A stretch of DNA of 53,007 bases from Sulfurimonas sp. (GTDB taxonomy: Bacteria; Campylobacterota; Campylobacteria; Campylobacterales; Sulfurimonadaceae). Below are positions 26,033 through 34,768 of the stretch, in pieces (the first letter of the stretch is position 1; every line of letters starts with the position of its first letter). Made by a program: the position numbers and the translations under genes. Location of the stretch: the NCBI RefSeq assembly GCF_019429335.1, contig NZ_JAHYJB010000011.1, positions 1 through 53,007 on the forward strand, given 5' to 3'. The notes below the pieces were generated by a model. It made no database searches, was not told the origin of the DNA, and saw nothing but the letters and a program-made list of their open reading frames with translations.

Positions 26033-26681
26033 TTGCGCAAGGCGCTACTTTAAAGCCCTCAATATTTGCTCGTAACTCATTCATAAAACGTACTGACGGG
26101 TCATCTTTAAATGTTCTGTAGCCGTCATCTACTTCAAGCCAAAGTTCGCTCCCCTCAAAACATCTGTACTCGTAATGACCGATAACGTACTCTATAGTAT
26201 CAAAACGTTTTTTAAGCTCTTTTACAAGAAAAATATTTGCCTCCAACTGCTCTTTTGTGAGGTTGTCCTTAGAGTTTTGACCTCCGACATTCTCTATGCC
26301 GATAGAGTTGTAGTTCAGTCCTATGACATGTCGAGCCATAAAATCAAGCGGCATAAGTTGATGAATAGTTCCATCACGCTCAACCATAAAGTGAGTAGAT
26401 ACGTTAAGCGCGCCGCCCCCTTTTATGTCAGGTCTGTCGCTAGGCAGAGCTTCAGCTTTGAAACGTGAAAGTGAATCCGAAAAATCATCTATTGCTGTAT
26501 GATGCACAACAACCATTTTAGGAACAATTTTGATATCTTTTACATCAAGATTGTAGTGTGTTTTTATATACTCTTTTGTAAGCTCAACTCTGACTTTAGA
26601 AAACTCTATGGGCGTTTGCTCTATTTTTAGCGCAAAAAGATAGATGGGAAGAAAAAGGAGCGATAAGAAAAATCTCTTCAT
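26016..26681 (-). CDS. N-acetylmuramoyl-L-alanine amidase (amidase_2)
   Basis: A 221-residue exported enzyme that cuts the bond between muramic acid and peptide in murein. It has a signal peptide (1-17) and zinc ligands in VVVHHTA near residue 59, the HFMVERDGTIHQL strand and the VIGHYEYRC histidine. The amidase fold of AmpD and phage lysozyme type is clear. The export signal suggests a periplasmic, recycling or remodelling role. It is the first gene of the pair with DUF819. Confidence 0.88.
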   Translation of the reverse strand: MKRFFLSLLFLPIYLFALKIEQTPIEFSKVRVELTKEYIKTHYNLDVKDIKIVPKMVVVHHTAIDDFSDSLSRFKAEALPSDRPDIKGGGALNVSTHFMVERDGTIHQLMPLDFMARHVIGLNYNSIGIENVGGQNSKDNLTKEQLEANIFLVKELKKRFDTIEYVIGHYEYRCFEGSELWLEVDDGYRTFKDDPSVRFMNELRANIEGFKVAPCANETND

Positions 26682-26767
26682 TTAAGATGCCTCAAAAATT
26701 ATTTAAGCGCAGTATCTTACAATAAATTTTATATACTTTTAATGGTTATCCATATAATATAGCAGTT

Positions 26768-27145
26768 ATGAACCCAGATGAAATTATAAAACATAACCTA
26801 CTCGCGGAGCCCCTGAGCCTTGATGCTCTAAAGCTTGCACGCGGCATATATAACACCCACATTTCTCTGGATGAGGAGTTTGAGATGGAGATAAAGATTC
26901 CCATATTTTACAAACTTCTAAACCTTCAGCCCTCAGAAGCATCAATAAACTATATTCAAGACCTCCTCGAAGAGCTGAACGAACCTCTGGCTATCAGAAA
27001 TTTTGAGTTTAACAAAGAGAAGACGCAGCTTAAATTTGTCCAGTTTTGCTGCTATAAAATCGGAAATGAAAGTATAAAAATAGAGCTTAGCGAAGAGTAT
27101 TTGCATGCACAAAGGGAATATATGTTAGACTGCTTTCTATTTTAA
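26768..27145 (+). CDS. Conserved-looking hypothetical protein
   Basis: A 125-residue acidic soluble protein (MNPDEIIKHNLLAEPLSLD...), rich in Glu and Leu, with two adjacent cysteines near residue 98 and no signal or membrane segment. I do not recognise a domain. A TATAAT box about 13 bp upstream of the ATG and a strong hairpin downstream support a real gene; the short spacing means the message has almost no leader. Confidence 0.65.
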   Translation: MNPDEIIKHNLLAEPLSLDALKLARGIYNTHISLDEEFEMEIKIPIFYKLLNLQPSEASINYIQDLLEELNEPLAIRNFEFNKEKTQLKFVQFCCYKIGNESIKIELSEEYLHAQREYMLDCFLF

Positions 27146-27148
27146 AAC

Positions 27149-27216
27149 GCCAAAGAAAGTAATTTCTTTGGCTACGCTAACCGCTGTGGCACTAAAGCTT
27201 GCCGCATGAGCGGCAG
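27149..27216 (+). repeat. Dispersed two-hairpin repeat, copy 2
   Basis: A 10-pair stem (GCCAAAGAAA-GTAA-TTTCTTTGGC, 27149-27172) is followed by a linker similar to copy 1 (6589-6617) and a six-pair stem TGCCGC-ATGA-GCGGCA (27200-27215). The second stem differs from copy 1 by paired changes. It may terminate the upstream gene and lies in the leader of the exonuclease gene. Confidence 0.65.
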
Positions 27217-27260
27217 ATAATTTGAACATTACCAATAAAGACAGAACAAAAGGTAGAAAT

Positions 27261-28004
27261 TTGGCAAAAAAATATATTCTTTTAGATACAGAAACAACGG
27301 GAACAGGTGATAGAGACAGGGTTATTCAGCTTGGCTTTATGGTTTTAGGCGCAAAAGAGATTGAAGTTCAAAATGAGTTTTTCAGCACGGACGTTCCAAT
27401 AAACTTTGCCGCGATGGAAGTTCACGGAATCACTCCGGATATGCTTGAGGGAAAACCTACATGTAAAGAGAGTGAGTCGTTCAAAAGGCTTCAAGAGCTA
27501 AACACAAACGAGAACTACATCATCATACATAACGCTCCTTTTGATATAGCAATGCTTGAGAAAGAGGGTTTTAAAACGCAGATGAAAGTTATCGACACCC
27601 TTAGAGTCGCAAAACATCTTCTTCCTGACGAAGAGGCCCACAGACTCCAGTACTTCCGCTATAAAATGGGGCTCTACAATGATGAGCTTCAAGAGGCTGA
27701 TGAGTTAAAAATCGTAGTAAAAGCACATGACGCAATTGGTGACGTATTGGTTTTAAAACTCTTCTTGAGCAAGCTCAAAGAGCTTGTCTTAGCGCAATTT
27801 CCAACTGAAAATCCGGTTGAGAAGATGGTTGATTTAACAGCAACGCCTATTTTGATAAAATCATTTAACTTCGGAAAGTATAAAGGCAAAACACTTCAAG
27901 AGGTAGCCGCAAGCGACGCCACTTATCTTAGATGGATGCTAAGCGGTATGGAGAATCTTGACGAAGATATGAAATACTCCATAAACGTGGCTTTAGGAAA
28001 ATAA
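27261..28004 (+). CDS. DnaQ-like 3'-5' exonuclease
   Basis: A 247-residue protein with an RNase H-fold exonuclease domain: ILLDTETTG (first Asp/Glu), IIHNAPFDIAML (second Asp) and KAHDAIGDV (His and last Asp), so all catalytic DEDDh residues are present. The C-terminal 50 residues (FNFGKYKGKTLQEVA..YLRWML) match a small domain attached to several exonucleases. It acts on single-stranded DNA or RNA ends. I choose the TTG at 27261 because AAAGGT lies seven bases upstream and the protein then starts just before the first strand; a TTG at 27222 is the alternative. Confidence 0.85.
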   Translation: MAKKYILLDTETTGTGDRDRVIQLGFMVLGAKEIEVQNEFFSTDVPINFAAMEVHGITPDMLEGKPTCKESESFKRLQELNTNENYIIIHNAPFDIAMLEKEGFKTQMKVIDTLRVAKHLLPDEEAHRLQYFRYKMGLYNDELQEADELKIVVKAHDAIGDVLVLKLFLSKLKELVLAQFPTENPVEKMVDLTATPILIKSFNFGKYKGKTLQEVAASDATYLRWMLSGMENLDEDMKYSINVALGK

Positions 28005-29294
28005 TCCAAACAGCACAAACAGCACAAAAGCGATGCCCCAGCTTATAAAGACGTATGGCATCTGAGTGCTTGTATGCTCCACAAGGTCGCAATCACTCGC
28101 CATAGCAGATATGATAGTTGTATCTGAAATCGGTGAAGAGTGGTCTCCAAAAACACCTCCAGAGATAGCCGCACCAATACACAGCGCCATATTTGCATCC
28201 ATTGCAGCCGCCATTGGAATAGCTATGGGAATCATTATGCTAAACGTTCCCCAACTTGTCCCTGTAGAGAGAGAAATAAGCGAAGCAATAAAAAATATAA
28301 CGGCCGCCAAAAGATAAACGCTTAGATTTTCATTCAATAAAGAAGCAAGATAGTGCCCTGTTTTTAGTTGTGTCGTAATATCTCCTATACCAAAAGCAAG
28401 AAGAAGTATCAGCGCGATTGGAGAGAGTTTCAGTGCCCCTCTCAGTGCCGCTTCGCTCCACTCTTTTAAGCTCATGTTTTTTGTGCCGACAAAATAAAAG
28501 AGAGTAAATATAAGCGTAGTTAGCATCGTGTAAAATATAGCACTAGAACCACTCCCTTTTAATATATCTCCATCACCGGTTATATACAAAAAGAAAAAAA
28601 CCAAAATAATCATCAAGATAATCGGAGCAACCATATAGTACATGCTAGCACTTTTAAGGCTTATAACCTCTTCATTTTTCGGCATATGCTTTGCGCGTTT
28701 CATTGCGCCTATATCTATGCTGAACCATATAAACAAAAAGATAACAACAAGCGCTGCCATCGAATAAAAATTGTATAAAACCGACTCTATTAAAATATCC
28801 ATCGCATCAACATATATAACGCCAAGCGATATTTGAGTCGTAATTAGTCCAAGAAGAAGCGCTCCCCATCCGTTTATGATAATAAGCGAACTAACGGGAG
28901 CAGCTGTTGAGTCACAAACAAAGGCAAGCTTTGCACTGGGTATCTTGTATTTGTTGCAAAAGGGCTTGCCGACCGCACCTGCGATTAGAGAAGTTATTAT
29001 TGATTCTATAAAAATAAATAGCCCGATAATATAGCTAAGCATCAGTGCAGCGCGCGGGGAGTTTACCAAAGAGAGCCTGTGCTGCATAAAATCTACAAAC
29101 CCCTCAATTCCGCCAGACTTCTCAATAACAGCCATTATGCTTCCAACCAATACGGCGAATGCAAGCGTCTTTAATATCCAAGCTTCACTTAGCAGAGATT
29201 TTGAGAGTAAAAAAATAGACTCGGTTGATGATAAAAAAACAAAATCATTTAAAATAAAAGCGCCCAACACTATACCGCCAAAAAGCGAGAGCAT
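27993..29294 (-). CDS. NhaC-family Na+/H+ antiporter
   Basis: A membrane protein with about 11 hydrophobic segments, of the NhaC antiporter family (KPFCNKYKIPSAKLAFVCDS, SLISLSTGTSWGTFSIMIPI, ISGGVFGDHSSPISDTTI). From the first ATG it has 433 residues, but the same frame continues upstream without stops and encodes the missing N-terminal segment (NIELSALSILPSLLAIIVAL). The frame reaches only an ATT at 29372; the coupled ATG at 29377 is out of frame by one base. So the true gene probably extends to 29377. Its 3' end overlaps the exonuclease gene by 12 bases. Confidence 0.85.
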   Translation of the reverse strand: MLSLFGGIVLGAFILNDFVFLSSTESIFLLSKSLLSEAWILKTLAFAVLVGSIMAVIEKSGGIEGFVDFMQHRLSLVNSPRAALMLSYIIGLFIFIESIITSLIAGAVGKPFCNKYKIPSAKLAFVCDSTAAPVSSLIIINGWGALLLGLITTQISLGVIYVDAMDILIESVLYNFYSMAALVVIFLFIWFSIDIGAMKRAKHMPKNEEVISLKSASMYYMVAPIILMIILVFFFLYITGDGDILKGSGSSAIFYTMLTTLIFTLFYFVGTKNMSLKEWSEAALRGALKLSPIALILLLAFGIGDITTQLKTGHYLASLLNENLSVYLLAAVIFFIASLISLSTGTSWGTFSIMIPIAIPMAAAMDANMALCIGAAISGGVFGDHSSPISDTTIISAMASDCDLVEHTSTQMPYVFISWGIAFVLFVLFGLFS

Positions 29295-29376
29295 GACATT
29301 CTTTGTATATAGCGCTACGATGATAGCAAGCAGGGATGGAAGAATGGAGAGTGCAGAGAGTTCTATGTTAATCCCA

Positions 29377-30000
29377 TCAAAACTCTATAGATAGCAGAAC
29401 TAAACCAGGTCTGCCGAAAATCTCTTTATAAGGGTCGCACTCTTTTTGTTTGACCTCTTTAAATCCAAGTTTTTTGTAATAAAGCAGAGTCTCTAACGAG
29501 CCTATTTCAACGATTGTCTGCGCAATACGGTAACCCTTTAGTCTAGCCGCAAGAAGGCTTTTGTGCATAAGCTCTTTTAAAATTCCAACGTCCATAAAAC
29601 CCTCTAGCTCTTCCATGTAGTCAAAAATAAGAGTTCTGCTGTTTAGAGGAAAGCCGCAAATATCCATAAGTCCCAGATATTCGCCCTCTTCGCCGTTCAC
29701 TCCAATCTCTTCAAGTGCTGCTAAAAAAGTCTCTCTTGTAACGAGTCTTGGCTCATAGCTCGCAAGCGAACCTACGCTTTTTCCGTCAATTTCAGCTATT
29801 AAAAAATTACTATAGTGGCAGTTTGATTTTGATGTTGTATTTGTAAGTTTTTCTAAATGTTTTAAAATCTGCTCATCACTCGTTGTTTTAAAAATCAAAT
29901 CATATATACCGATTTTTTTGTCAGCTCTAGTGCTCTGTAAAATCATCTGTGCTAAGAACGGTCCGTCAGTGCTAGTAGCTTTTCTAATGTTAATACCCAT
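29377..30000 (-). CDS. GNAT-family N-acetyltransferase
   Basis: A 207-residue protein starting INIRKATSTDGPFLAQMIL, a GNAT N-terminus. The acetyl-CoA-binding part is around residues 140-165 (LMHKSLLAARLKGYRIAQ), followed by GSLETLLYYKKLGFKEV, the usual alpha4-beta7 region. The substrate is unknown. Its TGA overlaps the ATG of the next gene (TGATG), a coupled arrangement with the NhaC-type antiporter. Confidence 0.82.
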   Translation of the reverse strand: MGINIRKATSTDGPFLAQMILQSTRADKKIGIYDLIFKTTSDEQILKHLEKLTNTTSKSNCHYSNFLIAEIDGKSVGSLASYEPRLVTRETFLAALEEIGVNGEEGEYLGLMDICGFPLNSRTLIFDYMEELEGFMDVGILKELMHKSLLAARLKGYRIAQTIVEIGSLETLLYYKKLGFKEVKQKECDPYKEIFGRPGLVLLSIEF

Positions 30001-30064
30001 AAATCTTTTTCCATTTTTTAAAAAAATTAAACTGTTTCATATTTTGGTAATAGTAACATACTTT

Positions 30065-30745
30065 ATGGTAAAAAGTTTCTTAATTATTACAATTTGTCAA
30101 ATCTTTCTTTTCGCCGCACAGCAGACAATATTGGTCGTTGGCGATGGTTATAATTCCACTAGAGCAGTTCTTGAGTGTTTTGAGGATAACAAAAAAATAA
30201 TCGGGCCGATAGAAGTAAACCTTGGCAATAACGGTCTGGGCTTTGGACTCGGTAAAATAGAGCTTTCACACACAAAAGATACGCCGATAAAGAGAGAGGG
30301 GGACAAAAAGACGCCGATAGGAGTTTTTACTCTTGATGCTCTTTTTGGCTATAAAAAAGATTTAGATTTTAAGATGCCGTATCTTCATGCTACAAAAGAT
30401 TTAATCTGTGTAGATGACTCTGACTCACAATTTTACAATCAGATTATAAAAAAACCTGAGATTCTACCTAAGAGTTTTGAAGAGATGAGAAGAGAAGATG
30501 CCCAATATGAACTTGGAATCGTAGTAGGACATAACAAAGAGCAGAAGAAAGAAGCTGGCTCTTGCATATTTATACATGTAGAAAAATCAAAAGGTTCACC
30601 GACGGCAGGATGCACATCTATGAGTCTCTCGGATATTAAAAAAATAGCGTCTTGGCTTGATAGGGAGAAAAACCCGATTTTGATACAGGCTACAAAAGAG
30701 CAGCTGGATGAAGTTTTAAAGCTTTATCCAGAGCTAAAAGAGTAA
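30065..30745 (+). CDS. L,D-transpeptidase-like (YkuD) protein
   Basis: A 226-residue protein with a short hydrophobic leader (1-19) that probably exports it. The YkuD catalytic region is IHVEKSKGSPTAGCTSM (residues about 167-183): the histidine and cysteine are present, with T instead of the usual asparagine-like position after the cysteine. Upstream, KTPIGVFTLD is also diagnostic. These enzymes crosslink or trim murein, and in Helicobacter and Campylobacter relatives (Csd6/Pgp2) act as L,D-carboxypeptidases that set cell shape. The ATG at 30065 lies just before the leader; longer frames are in the divergent gene region. Confidence 0.85.
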   Translation: MVKSFLIITICQIFLFAAQQTILVVGDGYNSTRAVLECFEDNKKIIGPIEVNLGNNGLGFGLGKIELSHTKDTPIKREGDKKTPIGVFTLDALFGYKKDLDFKMPYLHATKDLICVDDSDSQFYNQIIKKPEILPKSFEEMRREDAQYELGIVVGHNKEQKKEAGSCIFIHVEKSKGSPTAGCTSMSLSDIKKIASWLDREKNPILIQATKEQLDEVLKLYPELKE

Positions 30746-30746
30746 T

Positions 30747-32342
30747 CTACTCCTCTTCTTTGCTCATATAATCTTTTGCAGTAATTCCCATCAAAGAGAG
30801 CCCTGTTCTAAGGGATAATGCAACCAACATCAGAAGTTTTAGAAGTTTTGCCTCATCCTCAGTTCCTAGAATTCTACAATCGTAGTAAAATTTATGAAGC
30901 GAAGCTGCAAGCGACTTTAAATATTCAGGCAGTTTTTGAACCTGTCTTGTAGAAAATGCGTCATCTACGATTTCGGGCAATAAAAGCGCATCAAACATCA
31001 AGATATCTGCATTCTCATCTAAATTTTTCAGGCTTGCAGACATTATCTCATCTTCGCTCAAATCGCTTTTTGAGATAATAGTTTTTATTCTGGCATGTGC
31101 GTACTGAATGTAAAAAATAGGGTTTGAACTATCCTGCTTTTTAAACTCAGCTAGGTCAAACTCCAACGCAGTGTCACTCTTTTTTGAAGCAAAAATAAAT
31201 CTCAGTGCATCAGAGCCAATCTCCTCTACGATATCACTCATAAGAATTACGTTGCCGGCTCGCTTGCTCATCTTATAAGGCTCGCCGTCTTTTAAGAGAC
31301 TAACCATTTGAGAGAGCCCAACTTCAAGCTTTGAGCTATCATAACCCAAAAACTCAACAGCAGCTTTTACTCTTGGGATATAGCCATGGTGGTCGGCTCC
31401 CCAGATATTTATATAGTGGTCATATCCGCGTTCAAATTTTTGGTTATGGTAAACGATATCGCCTGCAAGATAGGTAGGACGTCCATCTTCACGAACAACT
31501 ACTCTATCTGCATCATCGCCTTTTAGGGAAGAAGCAATGTATAGCTTATCATCTTTTTTATATACGCTATCGCCCATCTTTGCCACAACTCTCTCCCAGT
31601 CGTAATAAAGAGAGGATTCATAAACAAAAGTGTCAAAAAAGATGTTTGTATCTGCCAAATCTTTTTTGATAATCTCCATAACGCCGTCTTTTGCCCAAAG
31701 GGCGAGCTCTTTTTGGCGAGATTCATCACTTAAAATCTCTATACCGAATTTCTCTACGGCTTTTTGAGCCAAAGGTGCGAGATATTCGCCGCGATAGTAA
31801 CTCTGCGGATACTCAACACTCTCACCCAGTATATTTTCACGTCCGTAAAGTTGGATGGAGAGACCAAGCAAATCTATCTGGTTTCCGGCATCATTTACAT
31901 AATACTCTGCCGTAATATCATAGCCCAGATGTTTTGCCAATCTATAAAGAGTATCTCCGTAAACTGCGCCTCTTGCGTGCCCGATATGAAGCGGTCCTGT
32001 CGGATTTGCACTTACAAATTCTAAAAGAATCTTCTCTTTTTTCTCTTGCTTTGCAAACTCAGAAGGGTTTTGAAGCGCCCATGCCCCGTATTCGTTTAAG
32101 AAATTTTCACTAAGACGAAAATTGAGATAACCTTTTACGGGGTCAACACTGCTAAATATTTCAGATTCATGGAAAGAGGATGCAAGCTCATCGGCGATTT
32201 TTGCAGGAGACTGCTTTAGCTCCTTTGCCAAAGAGAAAGCAATAGGGGTTGCAAAGTGACCAAAAGAGCGCTCCCGTGGCTTTTCTAAAACAACTTCACG
32301 ACCAAACTTTTCGCGCAAAAGCGCCGATACTCGTTGTTTCAA
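30747..32342 (-). CDS. argS: Arginyl-tRNA synthetase
   Basis: A 531-residue class I aminoacyl-tRNA synthetase that charges tRNA-Arg. It shows the HIGH signature (GPLHIGHARGA near residue 118), the KMSK-like loop PYKMSKRAGN (near 348) and a C-terminal helical anticodon-binding domain ending with the usual SLMGITA. Length is normal. It starts three bases after tatA, so the two form an operon. Confidence 0.97.
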   Translation of the reverse strand: MKQRVSALLREKFGREVVLEKPRERSFGHFATPIAFSLAKELKQSPAKIADELASSFHESEIFSSVDPVKGYLNFRLSENFLNEYGAWALQNPSEFAKQEKKEKILLEFVSANPTGPLHIGHARGAVYGDTLYRLAKHLGYDITAEYYVNDAGNQIDLLGLSIQLYGRENILGESVEYPQSYYRGEYLAPLAQKAVEKFGIEILSDESRQKELALWAKDGVMEIIKKDLADTNIFFDTFVYESSLYYDWERVVAKMGDSVYKKDDKLYIASSLKGDDADRVVVREDGRPTYLAGDIVYHNQKFERGYDHYINIWGADHHGYIPRVKAAVEFLGYDSSKLEVGLSQMVSLLKDGEPYKMSKRAGNVILMSDIVEEIGSDALRFIFASKKSDTALEFDLAEFKKQDSSNPIFYIQYAHARIKTIISKSDLSEDEIMSASLKNLDENADILMFDALLLPEIVDDAFSTRQVQKLPEYLKSLAASLHKFYYDCRILGTEDEAKLLKLLMLVALSLRTGLSLMGITAKDYMSKEEE

Positions 32343-32345
32343 AAG

Positions 32346-32591
32346 TTACGCTTGTTCTGTAGTTTTTGGAGCTTCTTTTGAAGCAACTTCTTTATCGGCT
32401 TCTACTTTTTTAGGAGCCTCAGATGATGCAACTTTAGTCTCTGTTTCATCATCATCGTTTTTCATTTCAGCTTTAAAGTTTTTAATTCCTTTGCCGATTC
32501 CCTTTGCAAGTTCAGGTATTTTTTTCGCACCAAATAGCAAAACCACGATTGCTAAAATTATTAATAACTCTTGTCCACCAGGCATTCCCAT
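32346..32591 (-). CDS. tatA: Twin-arginine translocase subunit TatA
   Basis: An 81-residue membrane protein that forms the pore of the Tat system for folded proteins. One N-terminal membrane segment ([20 protein letters not shown]) is followed by the amphipathic helix [14 protein letters not shown] and a charged tail rich in K, E and A. The gene order gmk-tatA-argS is typical of this phylum. Confidence 0.93.
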   Translation of the reverse strand: MGMPGGQELLIILAIVVLLFGAKKIPELAKGIGKGIKNFKAEMKNDDDETETKVASSEAPKKVEADKEVASKEAPKTTEQA

Positions 32592-32654
32592 ATTTATTCC
32601 TTTTGTAATTTAAGTCAGAAATTATAGCCAAATTAGCTGTAACTACTCTTATTG

Positions 32655-33275
32655 CTATATATCTTCCCAGCCTCTGACAAAATCGTTTATTTCGTTGCCT
32701 GGAATTTTAACTCTTGCCGCGCTTGCTATAATTCTTAGCGTATTTGCTGCTTCTTGGAGATTGTCATTTACTACTAAAAAATCATACTCGCTTATTCTCT
32801 GAATCTCTTTTTTTGCCATCTCAATGCGGCGCTCAATTACATCTTGCGAATCAGTTTTTCTAGATTCTAGACGATTTTTAAGCTCTGAGAGTGTCGGAGG
32901 CGTAATAAAAACAGAGGTGGTTATATCCCCAAGTCTGTTTGTAACTACGGCATTTCCTTGTACGTCGATATCAAAAAGAACCAATTTGCCAGCACTAAGC
33001 GCCTCTTTTACAGGTTTAATCGATGTTCCATAATAGTTGCCGTGAACAAACGCATACTCTAAAAAAAACTCTTCTTCGATATCTTTTTTGAACTCAGCTT
33101 CGCTGATAAAATGGTAGTGAACGCCGTCTATTTCGCCCTCTCTAATGGGACGCGTCGTTGTTGAGATGGAGAAGTAACACTCACCTATGTCATCGATTAT
33201 TTCATTTAGTAAAGAGCTCTTCCCTGCCCCGCTAGGACCAGAGAGAACTAAAATAGCTCCTGTTTTATTATTCAC
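32655..33275 (-). CDS. gmk: Guanylate kinase
   Basis: A 206-residue enzyme that converts GMP to GDP. It contains LSGPSGAGKSSL (P-loop), the GMP-binding SISTTTRPIREGEIDGVHYHF and the lid region RRIEMAKKEI. The start shares one base with the end of the upstream acidic protein gene, indicating coupling. Confidence 0.97.
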   Translation of the reverse strand: MNNKTGAILVLSGPSGAGKSSLLNEIIDDIGECYFSISTTTRPIREGEIDGVHYHFISEAEFKKDIEEEFFLEYAFVHGNYYGTSIKPVKEALSAGKLVLFDIDVQGNAVVTNRLGDITTSVFITPPTLSELKNRLESRKTDSQDVIERRIEMAKKEIQRISEYDFLVVNDNLQEAANTLRIIASAARVKIPGNEINDFVRGWEDI

Positions 33276-34720
33276 TACTTATCGCCCAGCGTTATATTAA
33301 TATTTATCTTCATCCCTTTTAGCGATGCAGCAACATCTTCGTTTGATAGTGCTTTTAATAGCTTTTTGAGAGCTTCAACGCCTTCATTACCGCTCTCTTG
33401 CTCTTTTTCGTTTTCAACCTGTTCGTCATCTTTGGTGAACTCATCTTCTGTCAACTCATCTTCATCAGACTCTTCTTCTGCCTCATTAATTGGTTCGGGT
33501 TCGTCAAACTCTTCTTTGTTTGATTCTTCATCATTTACCTCTTCGCCGATTGCAAGTTTTAAATCCCTGCTTGTAAGCGAACCGATATTTAAGAGCAAAT
33601 CCTCATCAACTTCCGTCTGGAGGTCTTCATCGCTAAGCGCTTGCACTGCGCTCTCAATCTGAGATGCCAAATCTTCAAGCTCATCAGAGCCCTCTTGGAC
33701 TTTTGGTTTTTCTAAAACTTCCTCATCCTGCAGCCCTATATCATCGCTAAACTCTGTCTCTTCATCAAGTTCTAAATCATCGCCAAGCTCTAAATCTTCA
33801 TCAAGCGCCAAGTCTCTATCGTCTAAGCCTAACCCTTCTTCGCTCTCGTCTGCTTCTGCAAATGTCTCATCAAGCGCTTCTTCTTTAGTTTCGATCTTTT
33901 GAGTAGCTGTTTCTTCAAGACTTTCAAGCTCCAAATCGCTGTCGTCAAAACCTAAATCATCTTCTGCGCTCTCTTTGTCAAACTCATGCTCATGGAAGTT
34001 CAGCTCTTCGTCTAGAGTCTCTTCTGCTTCGCTCTCTTGCTCGTTTGTCTCTTCAAGGCTCTCAAGCTCTAAACTACTCTCATCGAAATTGAAATCTTCT
34101 CCAAGCTCATCGTCTTCTAAACTCAAATCTTCCATCTCGGTCTCTTCTAAAAGATTTTGAACCTCTTGAAGTTCCTCTTTGTCTAATATACCATCTACTT
34201 CAAGCTCATCATCTTCTAAGTGCCCTAAATCTTCAAGCTCTTCATCTCTCTCTTCATCAAGCTCATCAAGGCTACCTAAATCATCAAGCTCATCAAAACT
34301 TTCAAAGCTATCTATCTCATTAAAAGATTCAGAGCTGCCGTTAGGCTCTTCCAATTCGCAAAAATCATGAGCTTCACACACTTTGTCAAGCTCAATAGTG
34401 TCAACTATTTTTGACAAAGATATAAGCATCTCAACAAGGTCTGTAGGAAGAAAAGGCTTTCTTAGAGTTCTGCTAAATCCATCTGCAACTTTGGCATCTT
34501 TTGCACATATATATAGTGACTCTTTGTATCTGATTTTGCTCTCAATTTCCGCCATCGCATCTTCGCTGTAAAGAGCGTCATCTAGAATCAAAAGATCATA
34601 ATCTTTAGGCTCTATCGCCTCTATGTTGCCTGCCGTGTTTAACTCATCTGAGGTCTTTTGTACGCTTAAAGTTACTAGTTTATTAACTACCGGATTATTG
34701 TTTAGAAGTAATATTTTCAT
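33275..34720 (-). CDS. Very acidic protein with receiver-like N-terminus
   Basis: A 481-residue protein. The first 110 residues resemble a receiver domain (KILLLNNNPVVNKL, DLLILDDALYSED, LRKPFLPTDLVEML), but the usual N-terminal acidic pair is replaced by NNN. Residues about 120-440 are low-complexity and very rich in Glu, Asp, Leu and Ser, with imperfect repeats of an LGxDDxDLELESLEET type. A short C-terminal part (EALKKLLKALSNEDVAASLKG) looks folded. Function unknown; it may be a scaffold or surface-binding polyanion. It lies between fliR and gmk and abuts gmk. Confidence 0.75.
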   Translation of the reverse strand: MKILLLNNNPVVNKLVTLSVQKTSDELNTAGNIEAIEPKDYDLLILDDALYSEDAMAEIESKIRYKESLYICAKDAKVADGFSRTLRKPFLPTDLVEMLISLSKIVDTIELDKVCEAHDFCELEEPNGSSESFNEIDSFESFDELDDLGSLDELDEERDEELEDLGHLEDDELEVDGILDKEELQEVQNLLEETEMEDLSLEDDELGEDFNFDESSLELESLEETNEQESEAEETLDEELNFHEHEFDKESAEDDLGFDDSDLELESLEETATQKIETKEEALDETFAEADESEEGLGLDDRDLALDEDLELGDDLELDEETEFSDDIGLQDEEVLEKPKVQEGSDELEDLASQIESAVQALSDEDLQTEVDEDLLLNIGSLTSRDLKLAIGEEVNDEESNKEEFDEPEPINEAEEESDEDELTEDEFTKDDEQVENEKEQESGNEGVEALKKLLKALSNEDVAASLKGMKININITLGDK

Positions 34721-34768
34721 TACGCTTTCCCTTCGGAGGCTCTTTTGACATTATTGTATCAAAAAAAA

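Noticed and set aside
33366-34571. Several serine-rich frames on the plus strand
   Set aside because: They are the complement of the Glu/Asp-rich codons of the acidic protein; serine runs arise from antisense GAA/GAG/GAT codons.
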